Below are positions 17,430-25,578 of a DNA stretch of 64,000 bases, piece after piece (positions within the stretch are counted from its first letter, which is position 1; each line of letters starts with the position of its first letter). The notes below the pieces were generated by a model that made no database searches, was not told the DNA's origin, and was given only the letters and a program-made list of their open reading frames with translations. Made by a program: the position numbers and the translations under genes. The stretch spans positions 55,834 to 119,833 of the forward strand of contig CAJUQO010000004.1 of the NCBI GenBank assembly GCA_910588295.1, given 5' to 3'. The stretch comes from an uncultured Lachnospiraceae bacterium. GTDB taxonomy: Bacteria > Bacillota > Clostridia > Lachnospirales > Lachnospiraceae.

Positions 17430-18461
17430 CTAAATATTATATTTTGTCGCGATATAGACATGGGTATTGATCACTGCCTTTGACGGTCTCTGACCTGACA
17501 GAAGGTATTTTCCTAAGATATCCACGCCGTTATACCCCTGCTGGTACGGTTCCTGACAGACTGTGGCGGCAATCGTACCGTTTTTCATGTTCTCTTTGAT
17601 CACACCTGTCAGATCGTAGGCAACAATCTGCAATTTCCTCTCAAGTCCGGCTTCTCTGACCGCGCGAATGCCGCCTTCTACACCGGCGGCGGCGAAGCAA
17701 ATGCCCGTGAGATCCTTCTTCTCTTTCAGCAGGGCGCTCACAAGATCATAACATTTCTCGTCGTCATCTTCGTTTTCCAGCACCGCCTCAACGGTTATGT
17801 TGGAGAAATCCTTTTTCAGCGTCCTCCTGATTCCGCGCAGCCGCTGCTCATGAGCCAGATTCCGTCGGGATCCAATGACGATAACCACTTTTTCCGTCAA
17901 GCCATTACTCATCATGCCCAACAACTCACCGCCCACACAGCCGCCTGTAACATAATCACACCCCACATAGGCCATTTTTTTCACACCGGGAATGTCCGTA
18001 TTTATGGTGACAATATGTATGCCGTCAGCGATTACACGGTTCAGCGCCTCGGCAACCTCCGGGGTATTGACCGGCGTCAGCACAATGCCGTTCACGCCCT
18101 CTCTGACAAACTCCTCTATCTTTTCGATCTGGGCCTGGGCGTCAAAGCCCTTGATACTTTTCACCTCACTTTCCACGCCAAGGTGGTTCAGCTCCTGCCT
18201 GGCATTGTTGATCCCCTGCAGGACGTCCTCGAAAAAAGGATTTCCCTCCGAACACAACAGAATGCCTATCTTTTTCCGGACATACCGTTTCGACGCCAGA
18301 GACCGGGCCGCCACATCAGGCTTATACCCCAGATCATCGGCGATCCGCCTGACTCTGGCCGCCACTTCCGCTTTCACGCCGGGGCGGTGGTTCAGCGCCC
18401 GATCCACCGTTCCCCTGGATACCTGAGCCACTTCTGCAATTTGTTTAATAGTAACTGCCAT
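17430..18461 (-). CDS. LacI-family transcriptional regulator
   Basis: Represses sugar uptake genes until ligand binds. The N-terminal helix-turn-helix is clear (TIKQIAEVAQVSRGTVDRALN), with the hinge helix ending YKPDVAARSLAS. A ribose-binding-protein-like sensor domain follows. The start at 18461 follows TGGAG by five bases. Matching palindromes at 18488-18501 (its own promoter) and 17215-17228 (transporter) indicate autoregulation and control of the ABC operon. 343 residues, normal. The stop runs straight into the 146-bp palindromic element. Confidence 0.93.
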   Translation of the reverse strand: MAVTIKQIAEVAQVSRGTVDRALNHRPGVKAEVAARVRRIADDLGYKPDVAARSLASKRYVRKKIGILLCSEGNPFFEDVLQGINNARQELNHLGVESEVKSIKGFDAQAQIEKIEEFVREGVNGIVLTPVNTPEVAEALNRVIADGIHIVTINTDIPGVKKMAYVGCDYVTGGCVGGELLGMMSNGLTEKVVIVIGSRRNLAHEQRLRGIRRTLKKDFSNITVEAVLENEDDDEKCYDLVSALLKEKKDLTGICFAAAGVEGGIRAVREAGLERKLQIVAYDLTGVIKENMKNGTIAATVCQEPYQQGYNGVDILGKYLLSGQRPSKAVINTHVYIATKYNI

Positions 18462-18487
18462 CTTCACTCCATTTATTTTTTGAATTT

Positions 18488-18501
18488 CGTGTGCGCACAC
18501 G
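18488..18501. promoter_or_regulatory. LacI-type operator, autoregulatory
   Basis: Perfect 14-base palindrome CGTGTGCGCACACG located about 27 bases upstream of the regulator start and just downstream of its -10 box. The second copy at 17215-17228 differs by one base. Confidence 0.8.
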
Positions 18502-18516
18502 TTTTTCATGTTTCAA

Positions 18517-18545
18517 ATAGTAACAGATTATTATTTCATTGGCAA
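18517..18545 (-). promoter_or_regulatory. Sigma-A-like promoter of the LacI-type gene
   Basis: On the minus strand TTGCCA (18540-18545) and TACTAT (18517-18522) are separated by 17 bases. The operator 18488-18501 falls about 15-30 bases downstream of the -10 box, a position that blocks initiation or clearance. Confidence 0.65.
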
Positions 18546-18590
18546 GTAGCAAACCTGCTAATATTTTCTGCTGTATTTTGTCAGTAGTTA

Positions 18591-20003
18591 CTATACTCCG
18601 TCCTTTTTAAATCCTCTCGCCCAGTCCCCTTTCAAAAGCAGATACAGAAACACCGCCGAACTGAGCATCCAGGTCACAGGATAGGCGCTGAATATCAGGC
18701 CGATCTCCGGTACTGCCTTAAGTCCCAGGACAATGTAAGGCACACGGATCAGACACCAGCAGACCAGCATAATCGCCATGGGCTGGCCTGCGCGCCCTGC
18801 TCCCCGCAGGATCCCTGCCATACAGTGAGAAAATCCCAAAAACATGTAAAAAAAGGATTCTACCCGGGCCTGCCGCACGCCAAAGGCGACCACCGCGGGA
18901 TCTTTAGAAAACATGCCTATCAGTACAGGCGCAGACACATAATAAAGAGCTCCCAGCAATTCGGATATCGCCACGGTACAGACTACGCCAAAGTAAGCCC
19001 CCTGTCTGGCCCGCCCGTAGCCGTCAGGCAGGGCTTTTCCTCCTTCCTGCGCTTTCCCCTGATCCGAAACGGCTTCACCGGCTCCCAGGTTCTGGCTGAT
19101 AAATGTGGATAACGCCAGAGAAAAGCTCATAATGGGTAAAAAAACAAAACCCTCAATCTTGGAGTAAGCGCCGCATCCCGCCATAGCCAGTTTGCCAAAC
19201 CCGTTGATGCTGGACTGCACCACCACATTGGCTATGGAGATCATCGCGTTCTGCATCCCGGAGGGCAGGCCGTTACTCAGCATAGACCTGAGCATTTTTC
19301 TGTGAATACGGACTTTCCGGAGTTCCAGCCTGTATTCCTCCCTGGTTCTGCAAAGCCGCACCAGACAGCATAGGGCACTGGCAAACTGAGATATACATGT
19401 CGCCAGAGCCGCCGCGCCCACACCGTAACCAAAACCTCCCACCAGCAAAAGATCCAGCAGGATATTGAGCGCCGAGGAAAAAATCAGGTAGTACAGCGGA
19501 TGGCGGCTGTCTCCCACGGACTGCAGGATACCCACCAGAAAATTATAGAGTACAAAACCCATGGAACCCAAAAAATAAATCCGAAAATACAGAATAGATT
19601 CCGTCAGGATCTCCTGGGGCGTACCCATCCACACAAGGAGATGGGGAGTCAGAAACACACCCGCCACAGTCAGGATAATCCCGGCCAGCACACCCAGGGC
19701 CGCCGTCGTATGCACCGCCAGATGCAGCCGCTCCCGGTCTCCCGCTCCATAATGCCGGGCAATGACCACCCCTGTCCCCAGCGCCAGGCCGTTAAAAAAG
19801 CCCACCAGCAGAAAAATCAGCGGACCGGAGGAACTTACAGCCGCCAGGGCATCGCTGCCGAGAAAATTACCCACAATCAGGGAGTCCGCCATATTATAAA
19901 ACTGTTGAAACAGATTACCCAAAAAAATGGGTATGGCAAATACAACGATCCTTTTCCAGATCGCACCGTCCGTCATCCTTGTTGCCCCGCTTGGATGTGC
20001 CAT
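18591..20003 (-). CDS. MATE family efflux transporter
   Basis: Multidrug/organic cation exporter of the MATE family (NorM/DinF-like), about 470 residues with twelve hydrophobic spans. It starts near WKRIVVFAIPIFLGNLFQQFYNMADSLI, the hallmark N-terminal segment of the Clostridia subfamily. The start at 20003 matches relatives and has AAAGGAAG upstream; a longer open frame to 20093 is not family-like. An Asp/Gly-rich insertion around residues 330-350 is unusual but in frame. It stands alone; substrate unknown. Confidence 0.88.
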   Translation of the reverse strand: MAHPSGATRMTDGAIWKRIVVFAIPIFLGNLFQQFYNMADSLIVGNFLGSDALAAVSSSGPLIFLLVGFFNGLALGTGVVIARHYGAGDRERLHLAVHTTAALGVLAGIILTVAGVFLTPHLLVWMGTPQEILTESILYFRIYFLGSMGFVLYNFLVGILQSVGDSRHPLYYLIFSSALNILLDLLLVGGFGYGVGAAALATCISQFASALCCLVRLCRTREEYRLELRKVRIHRKMLRSMLSNGLPSGMQNAMISIANVVVQSSINGFGKLAMAGCGAYSKIEGFVFLPIMSFSLALSTFISQNLGAGEAVSDQGKAQEGGKALPDGYGRARQGAYFGVVCTVAISELLGALYYVSAPVLIGMFSKDPAVVAFGVRQARVESFFYMFLGFSHCMAGILRGAGRAGQPMAIMLVCWCLIRVPYIVLGLKAVPEIGLIFSAYPVTWMLSSAVFLYLLLKGDWARGFKKDGV

Positions 20004-20200
20004 CTCGCTGTAACTTCCTTTCTCTGTCCGGCTCTTTAGACCGGTTTCTTCCTGTTCCTTCTTACAGGGAACCCACCGCCGTTTTTTCTGCATATGTTGT
20101 TATCGCAAAATATAGCGAGGCAATGTGCCCCGCCACAGCCACACTGCCCCGCCATATGGCGCCGCCCAATTTCGGCAGCCCCTTTCTCTCTATCGCCGGC

Positions 20201-21715
20201 TTAGTTTTTAAACCGGTTCCACGCGCTGTTCAGCCCGTCGATCACCGCCCGGTACGTAGCATATTTCTCCTCATAGACCTCTTTATACTCCGGCCTGGGA
20301 TAAACGGTATTGGTAATTTTAACCGTCCGGCGGATGGCTTCCCCGTAATCCTTATACACGCCCGCCGCAATTCCCGCGGCCATACAGGCGCCCTGACAGC
20401 CCAGTTCCTTATCCTCGATAGTGTCGATGGGGATCTGCAGGGCGTCCGCGAAAATCTGCACCCACACGTCGGAATTAGCTGCTCCGCCGGAAAGCCGGAT
20501 CGTCTTGGGAACCTCCCTGTTTCTCAAAAGCTTTTTAACATGGGTCAGATGGGAGAATACGATTCCCTCGTACACGGCCCGCAGCATGTGCTTTTTATTA
20601 TGATAAGCGGTCAGGCCCACAAAGGTGCCTTTTGCCAGGGCATCCTCGTTGGAACCATTTAAAAAGGGCAGGAAGATCACGTTGCTGTCCCGGGGATCGA
20701 TGGACTCCACCCAGTCGTTGGTGATATCGTAGACGGAGCCGCCCTGCTCATCCGCCTCCTCCTTCTCATAATTCATCAGATTGCGGATAAACCACTCCAT
20801 ATTTCCGGCGGAGGTGGGGCTGCTCTCCTCAATCAGAAAATAGCCGGGAATACAAAACATGGAGTTTAGAGCCACTGTACCGTTAGTCACGGGGGCTTTG
20901 CCGATAAACTCGTTGATACTCCAGGTTCCCGCCACCATGCACATCTGCTCCTCGTCGCCCAGGCCTGAAGCAATACCGCAGGCGTCCACGTCAAACATAC
21001 CCGCCGCCACCGGGATCCCCTCGGGAAGCAGCGTTTTTTCACTGGCTTCTTTCGTAATATGGCCGCAGACATCCGACGCATAACGGAGGGGCGGCAGCTT
21101 GTCGTAAAGATCCTCCAGACCAAACAAAGCCAAAAGCTCCCTGTCGTATTCCTTTGTATGCAGATTCACCAGATTGGCTCCGGTAAAATTGGAATACTCC
21201 GCGTGGGCTTCGCCGGTCAGCATATAGCGGATAAAATCAATCACGGCAAATATGTACTTCGTCTTCTCTAGGACTTCCGGATGATGGTCTTTGAACCATG
21301 CAAGAATACTGACCGGCTGACAGGCCAGTATCTCCTGGCAGGACTTCTCAAACACCTTCTCCTTCGTGCCGTCGCTGTTCCACTTCGCCACGTACTCCCA
21401 TGCGCGGGCATCTGTGGACAGGATGCCGTTGTAAGCGGGCCTGCCGTCTTCCCCCACCATGTACAGCCCCTTGCCGTGCCCGGAGAAGGACACCCCCACG
21501 ATATCCTTCGGGTCTATGCCGCTCTTTTCGATGGACTGGCGGATGGCTTTCGCATTCACCTCCCACAGCTCGTCCATATCACGCTCCGTATAGCCCGGCT
21601 TCGGTGTGATCGTCACCGTGGGCACGCTGGCCTTTGCGATCTGTCTGCCGTCCTCATCAAAAATGGCCGCTTTGGAAAATGTTCCCCCGTTATCGATCCC
21701 CATTAAGTATCTCAT
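20201..21715 (-). CDS. FGGY carbohydrate kinase, L-xylulokinase (LyxK)-like
   Basis: Sugar kinase of the FGGY family (hexokinase/actin fold). GIDNGGTFSKAAIFD at the N-terminus is the phosphate-1 loop, and VSFSGHGKGLYMVGEDG, DARAWEYV and SPTSAGNMEWF resemble L-xylulokinase or erythritol kinase more than xylulokinase. LSGGAANSDVWVQIFAD is the C-terminal FGGY signature. 504 residues, normal. The likely product is a ketopentose or tetritol phosphate, but the substrate is not decidable. It is followed upstream by the hydantoinase-like gene in the same direction. Confidence 0.85.
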   Translation of the reverse strand: MRYLMGIDNGGTFSKAAIFDEDGRQIAKASVPTVTITPKPGYTERDMDELWEVNAKAIRQSIEKSGIDPKDIVGVSFSGHGKGLYMVGEDGRPAYNGILSTDARAWEYVAKWNSDGTKEKVFEKSCQEILACQPVSILAWFKDHHPEVLEKTKYIFAVIDFIRYMLTGEAHAEYSNFTGANLVNLHTKEYDRELLALFGLEDLYDKLPPLRYASDVCGHITKEASEKTLLPEGIPVAAGMFDVDACGIASGLGDEEQMCMVAGTWSINEFIGKAPVTNGTVALNSMFCIPGYFLIEESSPTSAGNMEWFIRNLMNYEKEEADEQGGSVYDITNDWVESIDPRDSNVIFLPFLNGSNEDALAKGTFVGLTAYHNKKHMLRAVYEGIVFSHLTHVKKLLRNREVPKTIRLSGGAANSDVWVQIFADALQIPIDTIEDKELGCQGACMAAGIAAGVYKDYGEAIRRTVKITNTVYPRPEYKEVYEEKYATYRAVIDGLNSAWNRFKN

Positions 21716-21806
21716 ACGATTCTCCTCCCGGAATGTTTTTTCTATCCGTCATTATACACGATGCCGAAACTGAAAACAAGCCGCCGCCTTCTACTCTATA
21801 TGGAAT

Positions 21807-23846
21807 TTATGGCTTCACTGTCCGGAATTTATCCGTGGCCACCGCCGACACCAGAGTCTCAAAAAGCACGCCGGCATCATCGTGGGAGCTCTTGATCTTC
21901 TCCACGGTGAGAGCTACATCCGGCTTGCCGGAGGTTCCCTGACGGGCCGCCTTTGCATACACCTGGCGCTCGGCCAGATTACGGGCAAAGGCTTCTGCCT
22001 CCTCATATTCTTCGAACAGGCGGCGCTCCCCGTCCTCATACACCGAATAGCCATAGCAATAGCCATCCCTGTATTCTGCTTTTACACGGACGAGCACCCG
22101 TGTCACAATACGCCCCGAAATCGCGCCCAGGGCGTTGGCCACCCCCGCGTACTCCGGGATAACAGCCCGGGTGCCCAGAAGCTTTGCCACCCGGGGCAAA
22201 AATACATGGACAGGCGCGCCCACACCGATCAGTGGCAGACAGGTGGTGAGGGCCAGGCCGCACTCCTCCGTCCTTGTCCGGCACAAACCGTCCACCCGGG
22301 CCTTCGCCTGCTCATAACACCATCCCAGCAGCATTTCCCGCTCCGCCCCCGCAAACGTTCCCGCCTGTTTCGGATACCGCTGCCCCAGCAGGATCCGCCC
22401 CAGATTCGTATACATTTTCCGAGCCACCAGGTCATACACCGCGTCGGGAATCTGCCCCACAAGAATCGACACATTCCTTTTCAGGCACTCCACCGCCGCG
22501 CGGGCCGCCTCGGAATCATAGATCGTAAAGTCTCCTTTTAACACCATCATATCCGTGGGAGTCAGGCCGCTTTTTATGATGACCCCCTCCTCTTCCAGAC
22601 GCTCCGTCCGAAGAAAATGAGGATCTTTATCCATAATAACCGCCAGCTCCATGGTGATCAGGGGGCCGTCCCGCAGAGCCCCGCAGATCCTCTGCTCCTC
22701 CTCGCTGTAGCCGTTTTTACCGGAAATATCTTTCAGAAGCACATAGAATTCATGGATCCAGCATCCGTGAAAACGCTCCTGCCCCGCCAGATCCCGCAGC
22801 TTTCCCACCACCTGCGGGTGTTCGGAGGCCAGCAGCGAAATCGGGATCACCCGCACCGTATCCACATAGAGTTCCCCGTCTTTAAAACGCACCGCACTGT
22901 CGCCGCCCAGGCCGAAAGTATCCACATAGAGCCCTTTTACCATGGTCTTCCACTGGCCGATATGGATACCGGAGGATGCCATCACCGGCTCCTTCTCCCG
23001 CATGATGGCCACATCGGTGGTGGTGCCGCCCATATCCACGATCACGGCGCTGTCCTCGTCCGCCAGGGCCCCGCCGCCCACCACGCTGGCCGCCGGACCG
23101 GACAGCAGTGTCTCCACCGGACACTCCCGGGCCATCTCCTCAGACATCAGACTTCCGTCGCTGCGCACAATGGCGATGGGTACATGGAGCCCCCGGTCGC
23201 GCATCACATGCCTGATCGCGGAGATGAACTCCGCCAGCAGGGGGATCAGGCGTGCGTTCAGCATCGTCCCAGCGCAGCATTTCAGGATATCCACCTCATC
23301 GGAAATATCATAGGCCAGCGTCACCGGAACCGTAAGCCCCTTTTCCAGCACTTTTTTCGCCTTTTTTTCAAAGCGTCCCCCGTTGGCCCGGGGGTGCTTC
23401 TGTACAATGCCCACCGCGTCGCAGTCGGAAAAATACTCCTCCAGCCGTTTTTCCAGATCCTCCCAATCCGGATCATACGGATGGGAAAAAATATTCTCCA
23501 CTTTTCCGTCGATAACCACGAACTGGCTCCTGTCATGGAATCCGTAGGACGCATAGATCTCTTTCAGCCGCTCGATCATGGCCGTATCAAAGCCGATCAT
23601 CAGAAGCTTTGCCCGGGAGCCCTTATTTTCCACACAGGCATTGGTGGCCAGGGTGGTAGACAGGGCCAGAAGCTCCGCCTTTGGCACCAGCTCCCGGGGA
23701 AGCTTGTCCAGCGCCCCTGCTATGCCCACTTCCAGCTCACCCTTGGTCGTCAGGGCTTTCCCCGAACCGAGGATTTTCTTTGTTTCCATATCATAGATCA
23801 CGGCATCCGTGTAGGTGCCGCCGGTGTCTATTCCTATTCCCAGCAT
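21807..23846 (-). CDS. Hydantoinase/oxoprolinase family protein
   Basis: 679-residue protein of the HyuA/oxoprolinase A family. It belongs to the ASKHA ATPase superfamily and opens lactam rings in characterised members. The N-terminal domain starts GIGIDTGGTYTDAVIYD with the ATP phosphate loop, STTLATNACVENKG follows, and the central DMGGTTTDVAIM is the second nucleotide-binding segment. No HyuB partner lies beside it. In anaerobes, relatives of this single-gene form also occur near corrinoid methyltransferase genes. Since a UroD/MtaA-like protein is 8 kb away, a link to methyl transfer is possible but not shown. Confidence 0.82.
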   Translation of the reverse strand: MLGIGIDTGGTYTDAVIYDMETKKILGSGKALTTKGELEVGIAGALDKLPRELVPKAELLALSTTLATNACVENKGSRAKLLMIGFDTAMIERLKEIYASYGFHDRSQFVVIDGKVENIFSHPYDPDWEDLEKRLEEYFSDCDAVGIVQKHPRANGGRFEKKAKKVLEKGLTVPVTLAYDISDEVDILKCCAGTMLNARLIPLLAEFISAIRHVMRDRGLHVPIAIVRSDGSLMSEEMARECPVETLLSGPAASVVGGGALADEDSAVIVDMGGTTTDVAIMREKEPVMASSGIHIGQWKTMVKGLYVDTFGLGGDSAVRFKDGELYVDTVRVIPISLLASEHPQVVGKLRDLAGQERFHGCWIHEFYVLLKDISGKNGYSEEEQRICGALRDGPLITMELAVIMDKDPHFLRTERLEEEGVIIKSGLTPTDMMVLKGDFTIYDSEAARAAVECLKRNVSILVGQIPDAVYDLVARKMYTNLGRILLGQRYPKQAGTFAGAEREMLLGWCYEQAKARVDGLCRTRTEECGLALTTCLPLIGVGAPVHVFLPRVAKLLGTRAVIPEYAGVANALGAISGRIVTRVLVRVKAEYRDGYCYGYSVYEDGERRLFEEYEEAEAFARNLAERQVYAKAARQGTSGKPDVALTVEKIKSSHDDAGVLFETLVSAVATDKFRTVKP

Positions 23847-23960
23847 GGCAGTTCTCCTGCATTCTTTTTTTCATCCCGGCATCACATTCTTGCAGCTTTG
23901 GCGGCAAGCGCTTCTATACTCGCGAGCGCTGTGATATGCCAACGCCGTCGCCCGTATATG

Positions 23961-24064
23961 CCCGCGAGCGCCAATGAACCTGGCAAACTTCTGTGCTCGC
24001 GGGTATATCTGCGCCGGATACTTACCACATTTTTTACAAGCCTGCGCAGATCCTGCGCAGGCTT
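23961..24064. repeat. Intergenic palindromes between LRR and hydantoinase genes
   Basis: CCCGCGAGC at 23961-23969 is inverted at 23995-24003. A perfect 12-bp stem AAGCCTGCGCAG / CTGCGCAGGCTT with a three-base loop lies at 24038-24064, eight bases past the LRR stop. On the minus strand the stem is followed by GTAAAAAA rather than T, so it is not a standard terminator. Confidence 0.6.
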
Positions 24065-24072
24065 GCCCTCCA

Positions 24073-25563
24073 CTATTTTTTCACTGTTACCTGCTTTTTC
24101 CCGCTCCAGGCAGAGTAATAGGTAAGCCCGGATACTTTTTTATATCCTCTGACGCGGACGTAATATGTCTTGCCTGTCTTCAGGCTTATCGTCTTTTTTG
24201 TCGTCTTCGCTCCGGGAGCTTTGACTGTCTTTTTTCCGGTAAACGCGGCATTATCCGCATACTGAATCTCATACCCTTCCACATTTGCCGATTTTTTCCA
24301 TTTAACCGCGATCTTTCCGCCCTTTACATTCTTTACGCTGCCCTTTCCCGGCTTGCCCAGCTTTTTCAAAGCCACAAAAGGAATCCTGTTTTTCTTTGCC
24401 CATTTCTGTGCCGCCGTCTTTTTATATCCGTAAATTTTGGTAATGCCGTACCGGACATACTGGCTTTTAAAGCCCACCGCGTGATAGTCAATCTTCTTCA
24501 CGCTCCCGGGGATCAAAATCGCTTTCAGGCTCCTGCACTGATGAAACGCCTGCTTGCCGACTTTCTTTACGCCCTCTTCAATGATCACCGTTTTCAGTTT
24601 GCTGCACTGGGTAAAAGCCCAGGCTCCCACCGTCTTTACACTTCCCGGCACCACAATACTGGTCAGCCCGGATGACTGGAAAGATTGATTTTCCAAAACG
24701 CGCAACGTTTCCGGAAGCTCCACACGCTTTAATGATTCGCAGGCAAAAAACGCATGGAATTCAATGGTTTTTACACTGGCCGGTATCTTAACGCTTTTCA
24801 GTTTGCGGCACAGGGAAAAGGCCGCTTCCGGAATCTTGTTCATACCGTCCGGAATGACGATACTGGTTATAGCGGTATCGCTGAAAGCCGACTGGCCGAT
24901 CTCGGATACCGTGCTCGGAATGGAAACCACCGACAGCTTATGGCAGGTGTCAAACACCCGTTTGCCGATCGTCTTAAGCCCCTCCGGTAAAGACACCTCT
25001 CGCAGTGAATAACATTTCGCGAACATAAAGTCTACCATCGTCGTCTGCCCTTTTTGCAGCTCGGCCCTGTCCATAGACGTACAGTACATAAAAGCGCCTT
25101 CGCCGATCTTTTCCGTCCCGCCGGGAATCACGATGCTCCGCAGGCTGCTGCATTCCCGGAATGCCGACTCGCCTATTTCCCGCAGGCCGGCCGGCAGCGT
25201 AACAGAGGACAATTCCTCACATTTCAGAAATGCCTCCTCCCCTATGGACTGCAGCGTGGAAGGCAGAGAGACGGTCTGCATATGATAGCAATCTTTGAAC
25301 GCATGATCTCCAATGGCCGTCACGCCTTCTCCGATGATCACCTTTTTCACGTTCGAGTGATTATAAACCAGCCCCCCCAGCATGCCCCTTTCATCCATCA
25401 GGGGACCGTTTCCGCTGATACGCATGGTACCCGCTTCGTCCAGTTCCCATGTGAGATTTCCGCACGTTCCCTCCGTATCGGCCCTGACGCATACCGGCAG
25501 CAGCCATAAGGCCATGAGCAAAGACACCGCCGCCCAAAAACAGACTTTACATTTTCCCCTCAT
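24073..25563 (-). CDS. Secreted BspA-like leucine-rich repeat protein with Fn3-like tail
   Basis: Exported surface protein of 496 residues. A signal peptide covers the first about 28 residues (hydrophobic core then CVRA). From about residue 60 to 370 run twelve or more LRR_5 repeats of about 23 residues with the pattern I..GAF..C..L..V.LP, typical of Treponema/BspA-type adhesins. The last about 95 residues form a fibronectin III-like domain (IAVKWKKSANVEGYEIQYA, YYVRVRGYKKVSG). No sortase motif or cell-wall-binding domain is seen. AGGAGG precedes the ATG. Such proteins bind host or bacterial surfaces; the target here is unknown. Confidence 0.9.
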   Translation of the reverse strand: MRGKCKVCFWAAVSLLMALWLLPVCVRADTEGTCGNLTWELDEAGTMRISGNGPLMDERGMLGGLVYNHSNVKKVIIGEGVTAIGDHAFKDCYHMQTVSLPSTLQSIGEEAFLKCEELSSVTLPAGLREIGESAFRECSSLRSIVIPGGTEKIGEGAFMYCTSMDRAELQKGQTTMVDFMFAKCYSLREVSLPEGLKTIGKRVFDTCHKLSVVSIPSTVSEIGQSAFSDTAITSIVIPDGMNKIPEAAFSLCRKLKSVKIPASVKTIEFHAFFACESLKRVELPETLRVLENQSFQSSGLTSIVVPGSVKTVGAWAFTQCSKLKTVIIEEGVKKVGKQAFHQCRSLKAILIPGSVKKIDYHAVGFKSQYVRYGITKIYGYKKTAAQKWAKKNRIPFVALKKLGKPGKGSVKNVKGGKIAVKWKKSANVEGYEIQYADNAAFTGKKTVKAPGAKTTKKTISLKTGKTYYVRVRGYKKVSGLTYYSAWSGKKQVTVKK

Positions 25564-25578
25564 CCTTTTGCCTCCTGT

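Noticed and set aside
24038..24064. Terminator for the LRR gene
   Set aside because: Strong stem, but the minus strand continues GTAAAAAA, not T; kept only as a palindrome.
22617..24125. Long plus-strand open frame of 502 codons opposite the hydantoinase gene
   Set aside because: Mirror frame of a GC-rich gene; composition is His/Gln/Pro-rich and it runs through the stop region of a well-supported gene.
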